Shown: positions 34,846-43,814, numbered from the stretch's first letter. The stretch is DNA of 64,000 nucleotides from Xenophilus sp. E41 (GCF_003671765.1 NZ_QPIB01000003.1:1-64000); one strand, 5' to 3'. Translations and numbers: made by a program. Notes: generated from the letters alone by a model not told the origin.

Positions 34846-36663
34846 GTGACCCTGGCCTTGCAGAAGCTGATCTTCGCGGCGCAGCACCTCGCGGCGCTGG
34901 CGCTGTTCCTCTGGGGCGCCTGGGGCGTGGGCGACCTCGTCGGCGCCCGCCTGCGTGCCGGGCCGCCTCCACGCCACGGTACCGCGCGGGCCGATGCGTG
35001 GCTGAGCCTGGCCCTGTCGTCCGCGCTGGGCATCGGCGTCTTCGTGCTGCTGCTGCAGGGCCTGGGCATTGCGGGCTGGCTGCGGCCCCCGGCCACGATG
35101 GCGCTGCTGCTCGCGGCGCTGGCCGTCGCCGCGCTGCGCACGCCGGCTGCATGGCGGCGGCTGCGCGCCGGCCCGCCGGGTCCGGCGCCGACGCTGGCCG
35201 AGCGCACCATGCGCTGGGTCGTGGTCGGCGCGGCGCTGGTGTGCCTCATCGAGCCGCTGGCGCCGCCCTTCGCCTTCGACGAGATGATGTACCACCTGCC
35301 CTGGGCGCGCGAGACCGCGCTCAGTGGCGCCATCGGCGTGCACGACTGGCTGCGCTACCCCTGGTTCCCCTACAACTACAACCTGCTCTATGCGGCCGCG
35401 CTGCCCTGGATGGGCGACGTGTTTCCGCATCTGCTGCACGCGCTGGCGGGCTGGCTGTCGGCGGCCATCGTCTACCGGCTGGCCGTGCTGTACACCGACC
35501 GCATCGTGGGCGGCATGGCGGTGGTCATCCTGCTGGCGGTGGGCGAGTACGCCAACGCGCTGATCGACATGGCGGTGGCGCTGTTCGTCGTCGCGTCCTG
35601 CGCCGCCCTGTGGATCTGGCAGGAAGATCGAAGCGACGGCGCTGCGCGGCCCACGGGCTGGCTGGTGCTGGCCGCCTTCCTGCTCGGCGTGGCGGTCGGC
35701 AGCAAGTACCAGGCGCTCACCTTCCTGCCGCTGCTGGGGCTGTGGGTGCTGTGGGTGGTGTGGCGCGAACGCCGGCCGGGTCCGCTCGCGCTGGGGCTCG
35801 CGGCCTTGCTGCTGCCCTGCATCTACTGGTACGCGCGCAACTGGCTGCAGACCGGCGACCCCTTCAACCCGATCGGGGCGCGCGTCTTCGGCTTCACCAA
35901 CTGGAACGAGGCCGACTTCCGCAACCAGGTGGGCGACGTGCGCGACCACGCCAGCCTGCCGAACGTGATGTTCTGGTCGCTGGTGCTGGTGCCCTTCAGC
36001 GTGTTCTGGCGCTGTCCGGGACGCGCAGCGGTGCGCGCGGCCTTCGTGTTCGGCGCGTGGTCGCTGCTGGTGTGGGTGCTGACCTCCCGATACCCACGCT
36101 ACATGATGGCTGCCTTCCCGCTGCTGGCCTGGCTCGGTGCGATCGGCTGGCGGCAGCTCTACCTCTGGAGCGCCGCCGGGGTGCGGCGCGTGGCACCGGC
36201 ACTGGCCCGGCCGCCGGTCCCGCGCGTGGCCGCAGGCCTTTTCGTTGCCGTCCTGGCGGTGGCCGGCGGCCAGCGTTTCGCGGGGCATGCGCGCATGATC
36301 TCGCCCACGCCCGAGACGCGCGAGGCCTTCCTGCAGTCCCATGTGCCCGGTTATGCGGTGCTGAGCGAGCTGCGACGCCATCCGGTCGGCAAGCTCTACC
36401 AGGTGGGCCTGAGCGACGCGATCTACTTCGCCGGCGGCCCGGTGTGGGGCGACGTCTTCGGCCCCTACCGCTATGCCGACTATCTGCTGCTGCCTGCAGA
36501 GCCGATGGCACGGAAACTCGCCGAGCACGGCTTCGGTACCATCGTCGTCCGCACCGCGCTGGGTCCCTACGTGGACGGCAAGCCCGATTTCGAGCGCTAC
36601 TTCCAGCTGGTGGCCGAGCAGGACGGCGTGAAGGCGTACCGCGTGCTGCCCTATCGACCATGA
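34846..36663 (+). CDS. Polytopic GT-C-type glycosyltransferase or hypothetical membrane protein
   Basis: A 605-residue inner-membrane protein with about ten to twelve hydrophobic segments and a GTG start 20 nt after metH. A first extracytoplasmic loop with an acidic pair (FAFDEMMYHLPWARE near residues 145-159) and a C-terminal soluble domain resemble GT-C (PMT/ArnT-like) glycosyltransferases that use polyprenyl-linked sugars. It overlaps the GT2 gene by ATGA, and GtrA follows, which supports a role in lipid-linked glycan modification. The specific family is not certain. Confidence 0.65.
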   Translation: MTLALQKLIFAAQHLAALALFLWGAWGVGDLVGARLRAGPPPRHGTARADAWLSLALSSALGIGVFVLLLQGLGIAGWLRPPATMALLLAALAVAALRTPAAWRRLRAGPPGPAPTLAERTMRWVVVGAALVCLIEPLAPPFAFDEMMYHLPWARETALSGAIGVHDWLRYPWFPYNYNLLYAAALPWMGDVFPHLLHALAGWLSAAIVYRLAVLYTDRIVGGMAVVILLAVGEYANALIDMAVALFVVASCAALWIWQEDRSDGAARPTGWLVLAAFLLGVAVGSKYQALTFLPLLGLWVLWVVWRERRPGPLALGLAALLLPCIYWYARNWLQTGDPFNPIGARVFGFTNWNEADFRNQVGDVRDHASLPNVMFWSLVLVPFSVFWRCPGRAAVRAAFVFGAWSLLVWVLTSRYPRYMMAAFPLLAWLGAIGWRQLYLWSAAGVRRVAPALARPPVPRVAAGLFVAVLAVAGGQRFAGHARMISPTPETREAFLQSHVPGYAVLSELRRHPVGKLYQVGLSDAIYFAGGPVWGDVFGPYRYADYLLLPAEPMARKLAEHGFGTIVVRTALGPYVDGKPDFERYFQLVAEQDGVKAYRVLPYRP

Positions 36664-37628
36664 CGCCACCATCCTCCTTCGTGGACGGCCTGCGCATCGC
36701 AGCCGTGATCCCCTGCTACAACGAGGCGCTGGCCATCCCGCAGGTGATCGCCGAATTCCGCGCCGCGCTGCCACGGGCCGAGATCCACGTCTTCGACAAC
36801 GCGTCCACCGACGACACCGCCGCCGTGGCGCGGGCGCATGGCGCGCAGGTCACGCACGTGGCGCTGCGCGGCAAGGGCAACGTGGTGCGGCGCATGTTCG
36901 CCGATGTCGAGGCTGACGTGTACGTCATGGTCGACGGCGATGCCACCTACGACCTGTCGACCGTGCGCGAGCTCATCGCCGAACTGGTCGACGGCAACCT
37001 CGACATGGTGGTGGGTGCGCGCGTCGACGACCAGCAGGACGCGCAGACCTACCGGCGGGGCCACCGCTTCGGCAACCGTCTGCTCACCGGCGCGGTGGCG
37101 CACCTCTTCGGCGGCCACTTCACCGACATGCTGTCGGGCCTTCGCGTGTTCTCGCGCCGCTACGTGAAGTCCTTTCCGGCGCTGGCCAAGGGCTTCGAAA
37201 TCGAGACCGAGCTCACCGTGCACGCGCTGGAGCTGCGCATGCCCCACGCCGAGCGGCCCACGCTGTACCGCGCGCGGCCCGAGGGCTCGCATTCCAAGCT
37301 GTCCACGTATCGCGACGGCTGGCGCATCCTCGTCATGATCCTGCGGCTGTTCGTCAACGAGCGGCCGCTGAGCTTCTTCAGCGCCATCGGCGGCCTGCTC
37401 GCGCTGGGCGCGATCGTGCTGGCCATTCCGCTCTTCATCACCTTCGTCGAGACCGGCCTGGTGCCGCGCCTGCCCACGGCCGTGCTGGCCACCGGCATGA
37501 TGCTGGCCGCCATGCTCTCGGCCGCCTGCGGCGCGGTGCTGCGCACGGTGACGCTGGGCCGGCGCGAGGTCAAGCGCCTGCGCTACCTGGCCACGCCGGG
37601 CGTGCGGAACGCGCTGCGCCGGCCATGA
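36660..37628 (+). CDS. GtrB-like glycosyltransferase family 2
   Basis: A 322-residue protein. The N-terminal 230 residues are a GT-A fold (AVIPCYNEALAIPQVI; nucleotide-binding MVDGDATYD near residue 93). Two C-terminal hydrophobic segments anchor it in the membrane, as in GtrB/DPM1-type enzymes that load a sugar onto undecaprenyl phosphate. It overlaps the genes on both sides by 4 nt, so the three genes are one coupled operon. Confidence 0.85.
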   Translation: MTPPSSFVDGLRIAAVIPCYNEALAIPQVIAEFRAALPRAEIHVFDNASTDDTAAVARAHGAQVTHVALRGKGNVVRRMFADVEADVYVMVDGDATYDLSTVRELIAELVDGNLDMVVGARVDDQQDAQTYRRGHRFGNRLLTGAVAHLFGGHFTDMLSGLRVFSRRYVKSFPALAKGFEIETELTVHALELRMPHAERPTLYRARPEGSHSKLSTYRDGWRILVMILRLFVNERPLSFFSAIGGLLALGAIVLAIPLFITFVETGLVPRLPTAVLATGMMLAAMLSAACGAVLRTVTLGRREVKRLRYLATPGVRNALRRP

Positions 37629-38053
37629 AAGCCCCCGGCCCGCAGGGCGGCGAGGCGCACGGCACCGCGCGCCGGCTGGTCCTGTTCGCGGTGGCCGGCC
37701 TGCTCGGCCTGATCGTCGACGTGGGTGTGCTCTACCTGCTGGCGCCCTGGCTGGGCTGGTATGCCGCGCGCGTGCTGTCCTTCCTGGCCGCGGCGACGGC
37801 GACCTGGGCCTTCAACCGCCGCTTCACCTTCGCGGTCGGTCGTCCAGACTCGCTGTGGCGCGAGTACGTCTCGTACGTGGTCGCCATGCTCGGCGGGGCG
37901 GCGGTGAACTACGTGATCTACGTGCTCACGCTGCATTCGGTCGAAGGCCCCTGGGCCGCGGCGCTGGGCGTGGCGCTGGGCAGCCTGGGCGGCATGGCCG
38001 TCAACTACCTCTCGGCCCGGCACCTGGTGTTCCGCTCGCGCGGCCCGCGCTGA
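37625..38053 (+). CDS. GtrA-like flippase
   Basis: A 142-residue GtrA family protein with four transmembrane helices and the conserved WAFNRRFTF motif near residues 59-67. GtrA proteins are thought to flip undecaprenyl-phosphate-sugar across the inner membrane. The start overlaps the GT2 stop. Together with the GT2 and GT-C-like genes it forms a gtr-like set that could decorate O antigen or another surface glycan. Confidence 0.88.
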   Translation: MKAPGPQGGEAHGTARRLVLFAVAGLLGLIVDVGVLYLLAPWLGWYAARVLSFLAAATATWAFNRRFTFAVGRPDSLWREYVSYVVAMLGGAAVNYVIYVLTLHSVEGPWAAALGVALGSLGGMAVNYLSARHLVFRSRGPR

Positions 38054-38088
38054 TCGACAGCGCCGCCGAAGGCCGCTAGCGTCGGAGC

Positions 38089-39015
38089 ATGTCCGCCGTG
38101 TCCTCCACCTCGCTTCCGCCCTTCGTCCAGAAACTGCTGGTGCCGCTGCGGCCGCTCACGCCGCTGTGGCGGGCCGCCATGTTGTGGAAGGAGGCCGACG
38201 GCCTGCGCATGAGCGCCGCCATGTCCTTCTACGGCATCCTGAGCCTGGCGCCGCTGCTGGTGCTCATCGTCGCCATCCTGGGCTGGTGGCTCGACCCCGC
38301 CTTCGTGCAGACGCGGCTGGTGGGCGAGATCTCCGCCGTGGTCGGCCAGCGCGGTGCCGAGGCAGTGCGGCAGGCACTCACCAGTGCCCAGCAGCCCAAG
38401 GAAGGGATCATCGCGTCGGTGCTGGCCTTCGTGCTGCTGATCTCGGGCGCGACGGGTGTGTTCGCCGAGCTGCAATCGGCTTTCGAGCGGCTGTGGCGCC
38501 AGGGCGGCGAACCGGCACCCGAGACGCCCTGGTGGTACACGGCGTCGCTGCGGCTGCGCGGCCTGGGCTACATCCTGGTCTTCGGCGTGCTGCTGCTGAT
38601 GTCGCTGGCGGCCAGCACGGCGATCAACTTCATCGCCGACTGGGCCGGCCAGTGGCTGTCGCTCAAGCCGCTGCTGCGCGTCATCAACGAGCTGATCTCC
38701 TTCGCCTTCTGCACCGGGCTGTTCGCGGGCCTGATGCGACTGAGCACCGGCCCCAAGCCGCGCATGCGCTACATGCTGGTGGGCGGCGCGGTGGGCGCGG
38801 TGCTGTTCACGCTGGGCAAGCAGGCGCTGGCGCTCTACCTGTCGACGGCGGCCGTGGTCTCGGCCTACGGCGCGGCCGGCTCGCTGGTCGTGATCCTGAT
38901 GTGGATCTACTTCACCTCGGCCATCCTGCTGCTGTCGGCGGGTTGCGCGCGGGCGCTGGCCGAGGACGCGCAGGCGCGCGCCGACGCGGCGGCACGCACG
39001 CCGCGGACGGACTGA
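38089..39015 (+). CDS. YihY/BrkB family inner-membrane protein
   Basis: A 308-residue protein with six predicted transmembrane helices and family motifs (RMSAAMSFYGILSLAPLLVL near residues 43-62, and YGAAGSLVVILMWIYFTSAILL near residues 261-282). The family was once called ribonuclease BN by mistake and has no proven activity. It begins 35 nt after gtrA on the same strand and may be cotranscribed. Confidence 0.88.
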   Translation: MSAVSSTSLPPFVQKLLVPLRPLTPLWRAAMLWKEADGLRMSAAMSFYGILSLAPLLVLIVAILGWWLDPAFVQTRLVGEISAVVGQRGAEAVRQALTSAQQPKEGIIASVLAFVLLISGATGVFAELQSAFERLWRQGGEPAPETPWWYTASLRLRGLGYILVFGVLLLMSLAASTAINFIADWAGQWLSLKPLLRVINELISFAFCTGLFAGLMRLSTGPKPRMRYMLVGGAVGAVLFTLGKQALALYLSTAAVVSAYGAAGSLVVILMWIYFTSAILLLSAGCARALAEDAQARADAAARTPRTD

Positions 39016-39025
39016 CGGGGGAAAG

Positions 39026-39058
39026 TGCAATCGGGCTGCAGCGCCCGCCGGGCGGGCG
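39026..39058 (-). repeat. Partial type C repeat
   Basis: GCAATCGGGCTGCAGCGCCCGCCGGGCGGGCGTTG has the GC hairpin of the type C family but no TAGCTAT stem. It lies between convergent yihY and enamidase genes and can form a terminator-like stem without a T-run. Confidence 0.5.
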
Positions 39059-39102
39059 TTGCGGGCGAATTCGTCACGATCGTTACGATCGCGTGAAGCG
39101 CC

Positions 39103-40302
39103 TCAGTGCGCGGCGGGCACCACCACCGGCACCTCGGTGGCCGGCGGCGTGTTGCGGCTGCGGCCGGCACGCACGATGCCGTCGATCATCACCATGCCGA
39201 CGCCGGGAATGTCGCCTAGCTGCACGCTCTCGAGCAGCGTCTTGCCGGCCGTGTGCTGCGCGCGGTCCATGAAGACGAAGTCCGCGGCGCGGCCGACCTC
39301 GACCAGGCCGCAGTTGAGATTGCGCAGGCGCGCCGTGTTGCCGGTCGCAAAGCAGAACACGACCTCGGCCGGGATGTCGGCCATCGACGAGATCAGCGAC
39401 ACCATGCGCAGGATGCCCAGCGGCTGCACGCCCGAGCCGGCCGGCCCGTCGGTGCCCAGGATCACGCGGTGCGGGCACTTGAGCTCGATGGCCGCGCGCG
39501 CCGCGCCGATGGCCACGCGCTCGTTGCCGTTGTGCACGATCTCGATCCCGCGCGTGCTCTGCTCGCACAGGTCGCACACGTGCTTGAGCGGCAGCGAGGT
39601 GTGGCCGCCGTTGATGTGGCCGATGATGTCGGCGTCGGCCTCCAGCACCGTGTCCTTGTCGATGTAGCCCGAGCCGGGCACCGACGGCCCGCCCGTGTGG
39701 ATGGTGCTCTGGATGCCGTACTTGCGTGCCCAGGCCACCATCTCCTTGGCCTCGTAGCCCGCCTTCACCGTGCCCAGGCCCACTTCGCCGAGCAGGCCCA
39801 CGCCGGCCTCGGCCAGCTCCTTGAAGTCGCTCTCGACCATGCCCTTCTCGATCACCGGCGCGCCGGCCAGCACCTTCACGCCGCCCGGGCGGAAGGCGTC
39901 GAAGGCCCGCTGCGCGGTGATCGCCAGCGCCTTGAGGCCCACGATGTCGCGCGGCCGGCCGGGGTAGTGGACCTCGCCGGCCGAGATCATGGTCGTCACG
40001 CCGCCGTTCATGCTCGACTCGATCCAGTTGAGCTGGCTCTGCCGCGGCGTCCAGTCGCCGGCCACTGGGTGCACGTGGCTGTCGATCAGGCCGGGCGCGA
40101 CGCACACGCCCTTGGCGTCGATGACGGTCCTGGCGCCCTCGGTGTCGCAGTCCTTGAACCTGCCGACGGCCGTGATCAGCCCGTCGTTCACGACGATGGT
40201 GTCGGCGTCGAGGATGGGCCGATCGATGTCGCCCGAGAGCAGCAGCCCTATGTTCTGGATGACGACCTTGCCCGACTTGCCGCCGGTTGCGATTTCTGCC
40301 AT
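39103..40302 (-). CDS. ena: Enamidase (1,4,5,6-tetrahydro-6-oxonicotinate hydrolase) homologue
   Basis: A 399-residue amidohydrolase. From memory it closely follows Eubacterium barkeri enamidase: it opens NIGLLLSGDIDRPILDADTI, has PGLIDSHVHPVAGDWTPRQ with metal ligands H76 and H78, GGVTTMISAGEVHYPGRP, the bridging GEVGLGT, IHTGGPSVPGS, GHINGG, and ends near IPGVGMVMIDG...SRNTPPA. Enamidase hydrolyses tetrahydro-6-oxonicotinate to 2-formylglutarate and ammonia using two metals. It overlaps the upstream TetR gene by 55 nt on the same strand and is divergent from the 6-hydroxynicotinate reductase gene. A less specific amidohydrolase is the alternative. Confidence 0.87.
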   Translation of the reverse strand: MAEIATGGKSGKVVIQNIGLLLSGDIDRPILDADTIVVNDGLITAVGRFKDCDTEGARTVIDAKGVCVAPGLIDSHVHPVAGDWTPRQSQLNWIESSMNGGVTTMISAGEVHYPGRPRDIVGLKALAITAQRAFDAFRPGGVKVLAGAPVIEKGMVESDFKELAEAGVGLLGEVGLGTVKAGYEAKEMVAWARKYGIQSTIHTGGPSVPGSGYIDKDTVLEADADIIGHINGGHTSLPLKHVCDLCEQSTRGIEIVHNGNERVAIGAARAAIELKCPHRVILGTDGPAGSGVQPLGILRMVSLISSMADIPAEVVFCFATGNTARLRNLNCGLVEVGRAADFVFMDRAQHTAGKTLLESVQLGDIPGVGMVMIDGIVRAGRSRNTPPATEVPVVVPAAH

Positions 40303-41009
40303 GGCTTGTTCTCTTCGTGAGGGGGGGTGTCGTTGTCGGCCGCGTCCTCGAGCCGCACGGTGCGCAGCACCGCCTCGATGACGAAGTCCTCCCAGTGCGC
40401 CACCTTGTCCGGCGCGTCCAGGGCTTCGTCCAGGAAGGTCGTGAGGGTGTAGCGGTTGGAGGTATAGAAGTAGCCCGAGGCCGCGATCAAGAGGTACACG
40501 TCTCGCGCCACCAGGTCGGCGCGGAACAGGCCCTGTGCCGCGCCGGCCGCCAGGATGTCCGCGATGATCGCCACCGCGCGCGAGGAGTACTCGCGCGCGC
40601 GCACCGACTTCGCGATGTGCCGGCCCTTGTGCAGGTTCTCGGTGTTGAGCAGCGTGACGAAGTCGGGGTTGCGCCGGTAGTAGCCGTGCACGAAGCGGAT
40701 GACCTCGGTGAGCGCCTCCACCGGCCGCGAGGCGTCGAGCGCGATCGCCGCCTCGGCCTCGTCCATGCGCTGGTAGATGCCCTCGAGCACGGCGACGAAC
40801 AGGCCTTCCTTGCTGCCGAAGTAGTAGTAGATCATCCGGTCATACGACTTGGCCGCCTTGGAGATCTTCTCCACGCTGCCGCCTTCGTATCCGTACTTCG
40901 CGAAGACCTTGGTGGCCGCCTTCAGGATCGCGTCGCGCGTCGCCTGCGCCGCCGCCTCCCGCACGCCGGTCTTGCGCTGGGGCTTGGCGACGGTCTTGCG
41001 GGTGGTCAT
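40248..41009 (-). CDS. TetR family regulator of the nicotinate cluster
   Basis: A 253-residue TetR protein starting MTTRKTVAKPQRKTG (ATG complementary to 41007-41009). The helix-turn-helix is at residues about 22-70 (ATKVFAKYGYEGGSVEKISKAA, then YDRMIYYYFGSKEGL), with a TetR_C-type ligand domain similar to RutR/NicS-style regulators. It overlaps ena by 55 nt, so its last 18 codons are read in a second frame as ena. It is the best local candidate for sensing a pathway compound. Confidence 0.9.
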   Translation of the reverse strand: MTTRKTVAKPQRKTGVREAAAQATRDAILKAATKVFAKYGYEGGSVEKISKAAKSYDRMIYYYFGSKEGLFVAVLEGIYQRMDEAEAAIALDASRPVEALTEVIRFVHGYYRRNPDFVTLLNTENLHKGRHIAKSVRAREYSSRAVAIIADILAAGAAQGLFRADLVARDVYLLIAASGYFYTSNRYTLTTFLDEALDAPDKVAHWEDFVIEAVLRTVRLEDAADNDTPPHEENKPWQKSQPAASRARSSSRT

Positions 41010-41028
41010 GCGGTGTGGGGACGGGAGC

Positions 41029-41098
41029 GGGTACCGAACGCGAATCCTTTTGCGTCCTTCGCGAAACTTTCGCGCCCTTCGCGTACGGCAGTCCGCAT
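41029..41098. repeat. Type A dispersed repeat, right-half copy
   Basis: GGGTACCGAACGCGAATCC is followed by TTGCGTCCTTCGCGAAACTTTCGCG and CTTCGCGTACGGCAGTCCG. It lacks the left CGCGAAGG half seen at 18064 and 50264. It fills the whole gap between fpr and the TetR gene, abutting the fpr stop. Confidence 0.8.
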
Positions 41099-41872
41099 TT
41101 ATTTCTCGGCGAAGGCCCGTTCGACCACGTAGTCGCCGGGCGTGCTGGTGTTGCCTTCCTTGAAGCCGCGGCCTTCGAGGATTTCCTTCATGTCGACCAA
41201 GAGGCCAGGGCTGCCGCAGATCATGACGCGGTCTTCGGCGGGGTTCAGCGGCGGCAGGCCCAGGTCGTCGGTCAGCTTGTTGGCGGTGACCAGGTCGGTG
41301 ATGCGGCCCTGGTTGCGGAATTCCTCGCGCGTCACCGTCGGGTAGTACAGCAGCTGCTTCTCGATCATCTCGCCCAGGAACTCGTGCTTGGGCAGGTGGT
41401 CGACGACCAGGTCGTGGTAGGCCAGCTCGTCGACCTGGCGCACGCCGTGCACCAGGATCACCTGCTCGAACTTCTCGTAGGTCTCGGGGTCGCGGATGAT
41501 GCTCATGAAGGGCGCCAGGCCCGTGCCCGTCCCGAACATGTACAGGCGCTTGCCGGGCAGCGTGTAGTCGATGAGCAGCGTGCCCGTGGGCTTGCGGCCG
41601 ACGATGATGGTGTCGCCGACCTGGATGTGCTGCAGGCGCGAGGTGAGGGGGCCTTCCTCGACCTTGATGCTGAGGAACTCCAGGTGCTCCTCGTAGTTGG
41701 GGCTGACGATGCTGTAGGCGCGCAGCAGCGGCTTGTTGTTGACCTTCAGGCCGATCATCGTGAAGTGGCCGTTGGAGAAGCGCAGCGCCGGGTCGCGCGT
41801 GGTGGTGAAGGTGAACAGGCGGTCCGTCCAGTGGTGGACCGAGAGGACGCGTTCTTCGCTGAAGGCACTCAT
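41099..41872 (-). CDS. fpr: Ferredoxin-NADP reductase
   Basis: A 257-residue bacterial subclass I FNR. FAD-binding RAYSI is near residue 51 and the NADP-binding GTGTGLAPFMS near residue 113; the C terminus is VVERAFAEK as in the bacterial enzymes. It exchanges electrons between NADPH and ferredoxin or flavodoxin. It is the first gene of the fpr-TetR-ena group, divergent from the reductase at 42163, which in E. barkeri takes electrons from ferredoxin. It may also be the ordinary oxidative-stress FNR that happens to lie here. Confidence 0.93.
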   Translation of the reverse strand: MSAFSEERVLSVHHWTDRLFTFTTTRDPALRFSNGHFTMIGLKVNNKPLLRAYSIVSPNYEEHLEFLSIKVEEGPLTSRLQHIQVGDTIIVGRKPTGTLLIDYTLPGKRLYMFGTGTGLAPFMSIIRDPETYEKFEQVILVHGVRQVDELAYHDLVVDHLPKHEFLGEMIEKQLLYYPTVTREEFRNQGRITDLVTANKLTDDLGLPPLNPAEDRVMICGSPGLLVDMKEILEGRGFKEGNTSTPGDYVVERAFAEK

Positions 41873-42039
41873 GGCAAGTCGAAAGGCTGGTGAATGAGGG
41901 TGAGGATGCGGGCGACGGAATGCTTGCGAACGGGGGCTGGCGCGTCAACCGGCTGTGGCCGCCCAATTGTCGTTCACGGTGCACCGAGTCGGGGAATGCG
42001 CGCCTCAGGAAAACACCCATGCAAGCTTCGCGCCGGACC

Positions 42040-42094
42040 GCTACATTGCGTTTGGTGTAGCGAATACAACATGAAAGTGGAGCAAATGCTACAC
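42040..42094. promoter_or_regulatory. Three GCTACA/TGTAGC half-sites upstream of the hnr operon
   Basis: GCTACA (42040-42045) and TGTAGC (42056-42061) form an inverted pair 10 nt apart. A third GCTACA (42088-42093) pairs with the second across 26 nt, with flanks extending it to an 11-nt near match (tttggtgtagc against gctacacaaaa). They sit 69-123 nt before the start at 42163 in the 290-nt fpr-hnr gap, which holds no gene. Operator for the cluster's TetR or another regulator is the inference. Confidence 0.5.
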
Positions 42095-42162
42095 AAAACG
42101 ATGTGGCGGCTCAAGCATCGCGCAGGCACGCTTGTTGCAGGTTGGGTCGCCTCATCTCACGG

Positions 42163-43803
42163 ATGACCACGATGACTGAACACACCAAGACCGACGGCCT
42201 CCCGAGCATGGACCTGCCCGTCGTGCCCGACGCGGCCGGCCTGGGCTACGGCAAGTCGCCGGTGCGCAACGAGCGCATGAGCGCGGCCAAGGTCGAATGC
42301 AACGCCTGCCCGGTGCTCTGCCAGATTTCCGAGGGCCGCACCGGCGCGTGCGACCGCTACGCCAACCGCGCCGGCGTGCTGGTGCGCGTCGACCCGGTGG
42401 TGCTGCTGCGCCGCGAGCTGGCCGCCGAGGCGCCGGCGCTGGTGCCTTTCGCGCGCCCCGGCGCCGAAGGCGAGGAAAAGGCCGCCGACGCCAGCGCGCC
42501 CGCCGACTGGAACGGCGACCTGTTGCATGCCAACGAGGTCTTCGTCACCGGCATCGGCGCCTCCACCACCTACCCCGACTACAAGCCCGCGCCCTTCATC
42601 GTCGGCTCGCAGGCCGAGGGCGTCGACATGGTCACCGTGGTGACCGAAGGCATCTTCAGCTACTGCAGCGTGAAGGTGAAGATCGACACCGACCGCTTCC
42701 TGGGCGCCGAGCAGGCCAACGTCCGCTACAAGGGCGAAGTGGTGGGGCACGTGACCACCGCCGAATACGGCTCGCAGATGCTCTCGCTCGGTGGCGTGCA
42801 CCACCTCACCGGCGGCAGCAAGAAGGAAGGCCGCATGACGCTGGAGCTCATGCAGAACCTGTGCAACAAGCAGGCGGCCGAATGCACCATCGACGGCGGC
42901 GCCAGCCTCGTCATCCAGGCGGGCCGGGCGCCCATCGTCAACGGCATCGAGGAGCAGCGCATGCGCGTGGGCTGCGGCTCGGCCACCGTGGGCATCTTCG
43001 CCAAGCAGCTGCTCGACCTGGCCGACGAGGTGGTGGTGGTCGACGACCACATCACCGGCGTGCTCACCGAGCACCAGGCCGGCCGCTGCCTGTCGATGGC
43101 GCCCTCGGGCATCCAGATGCGCGGGCGCAAGTCCACGCCCGGGCGCTACTTCCAGGTCGCCAACCCGGGCAGCGGCTGGGGCGGCACCGACATCGCCGAC
43201 CCGCTGTCCATCATCGAGGGCTGGGAGCCCGGTGTCGCCAGGCCTGGGCTGCGGCTGCTCATGACCTCCACCACCGGCGAGCAGGCGCAGTGGTACGTGC
43301 TCGACGACCAGCTGCAGCCCGTGGAGCAGCCGATGCCGCCTGCGGTGCAGCGCGTGGTCGACCGCATCGGCGAGAACTGCGAGCCGTCCCTGTGCACCGT
43401 GCTCTTCCTCGGCGGCGCGGGCGGCAGCCTGCGCGCCGGCGTGACCGAGAACCCCATCCTGCTCACGCGCGCGATCAAGCAGGCGCTGGTCAACGTGACC
43501 TGCGGCGGTGCGCCGGCCTACGTGTGGCCCGGCGGCGGCATCACCGTCATGGTCGACGTGATGCGCATGCCCGACAACAGCTTCGGCACCGTGCCCACGC
43601 CGGCCATCATCGCGCCCATCGAGTTCAGCATGCGCCTGGACGACTACGCCGCGCTGGGCGGCCACGTCGACCACGTCATGCCGCTCGACAAGGCGCTGGC
43701 GCGCGGCGCCTGGCAGGACGACGGCGCCCCCACGGCGCGCGAATGGCGCCGGGCCGACGGCGTCAATCCCTGGCCGCTGGGCCACGGCCCCATGCTGGGC
43801 TGA
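42163..43803 (+). CDS. hnr: 6-Hydroxynicotinate reductase homologue
   Basis: A 546-residue iron-sulfur flavoprotein-type enzyme. The N-terminal cluster motif is C46-x2-C49-x3-C53-x9-C63 (VECNACPVLCQISEGRTGAC), with further cysteines in FSYCSVKV, MQNLCNKQAAEC, VGCGSA and CEPSLC. In Eubacterium barkeri the enzyme reduces 6-hydroxynicotinate to 1,4,5,6-tetrahydro-6-oxonicotinate and carries Fe-S clusters and a covalently bound flavin. The next step, enamidase, is encoded divergently. A second ATG three codons in (42172) is an alternative start. The assignment rests on remembered family features plus neighbours. Confidence 0.82.
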   Translation: MTTMTEHTKTDGLPSMDLPVVPDAAGLGYGKSPVRNERMSAAKVECNACPVLCQISEGRTGACDRYANRAGVLVRVDPVVLLRRELAAEAPALVPFARPGAEGEEKAADASAPADWNGDLLHANEVFVTGIGASTTYPDYKPAPFIVGSQAEGVDMVTVVTEGIFSYCSVKVKIDTDRFLGAEQANVRYKGEVVGHVTTAEYGSQMLSLGGVHHLTGGSKKEGRMTLELMQNLCNKQAAECTIDGGASLVIQAGRAPIVNGIEEQRMRVGCGSATVGIFAKQLLDLADEVVVVDDHITGVLTEHQAGRCLSMAPSGIQMRGRKSTPGRYFQVANPGSGWGGTDIADPLSIIEGWEPGVARPGLRLLMTSTTGEQAQWYVLDDQLQPVEQPMPPAVQRVVDRIGENCEPSLCTVLFLGGAGGSLRAGVTENPILLTRAIKQALVNVTCGGAPAYVWPGGGITVMVDVMRMPDNSFGTVPTPAIIAPIEFSMRLDDYAALGGHVDHVMPLDKALARGAWQDDGAPTAREWRRADGVNPWPLGHGPMLG

Positions 43804-43814
43804 GGGGCGAGCGG

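Noticed and set aside
39103-40302. Reading the enamidase homologue as an imidazolonepropionase or dihydroorotase
   Set aside because: hutI is already present at 23085, and the TMISAGEVHYPGRP and SRNTPPA segments fit enamidase better than those families.
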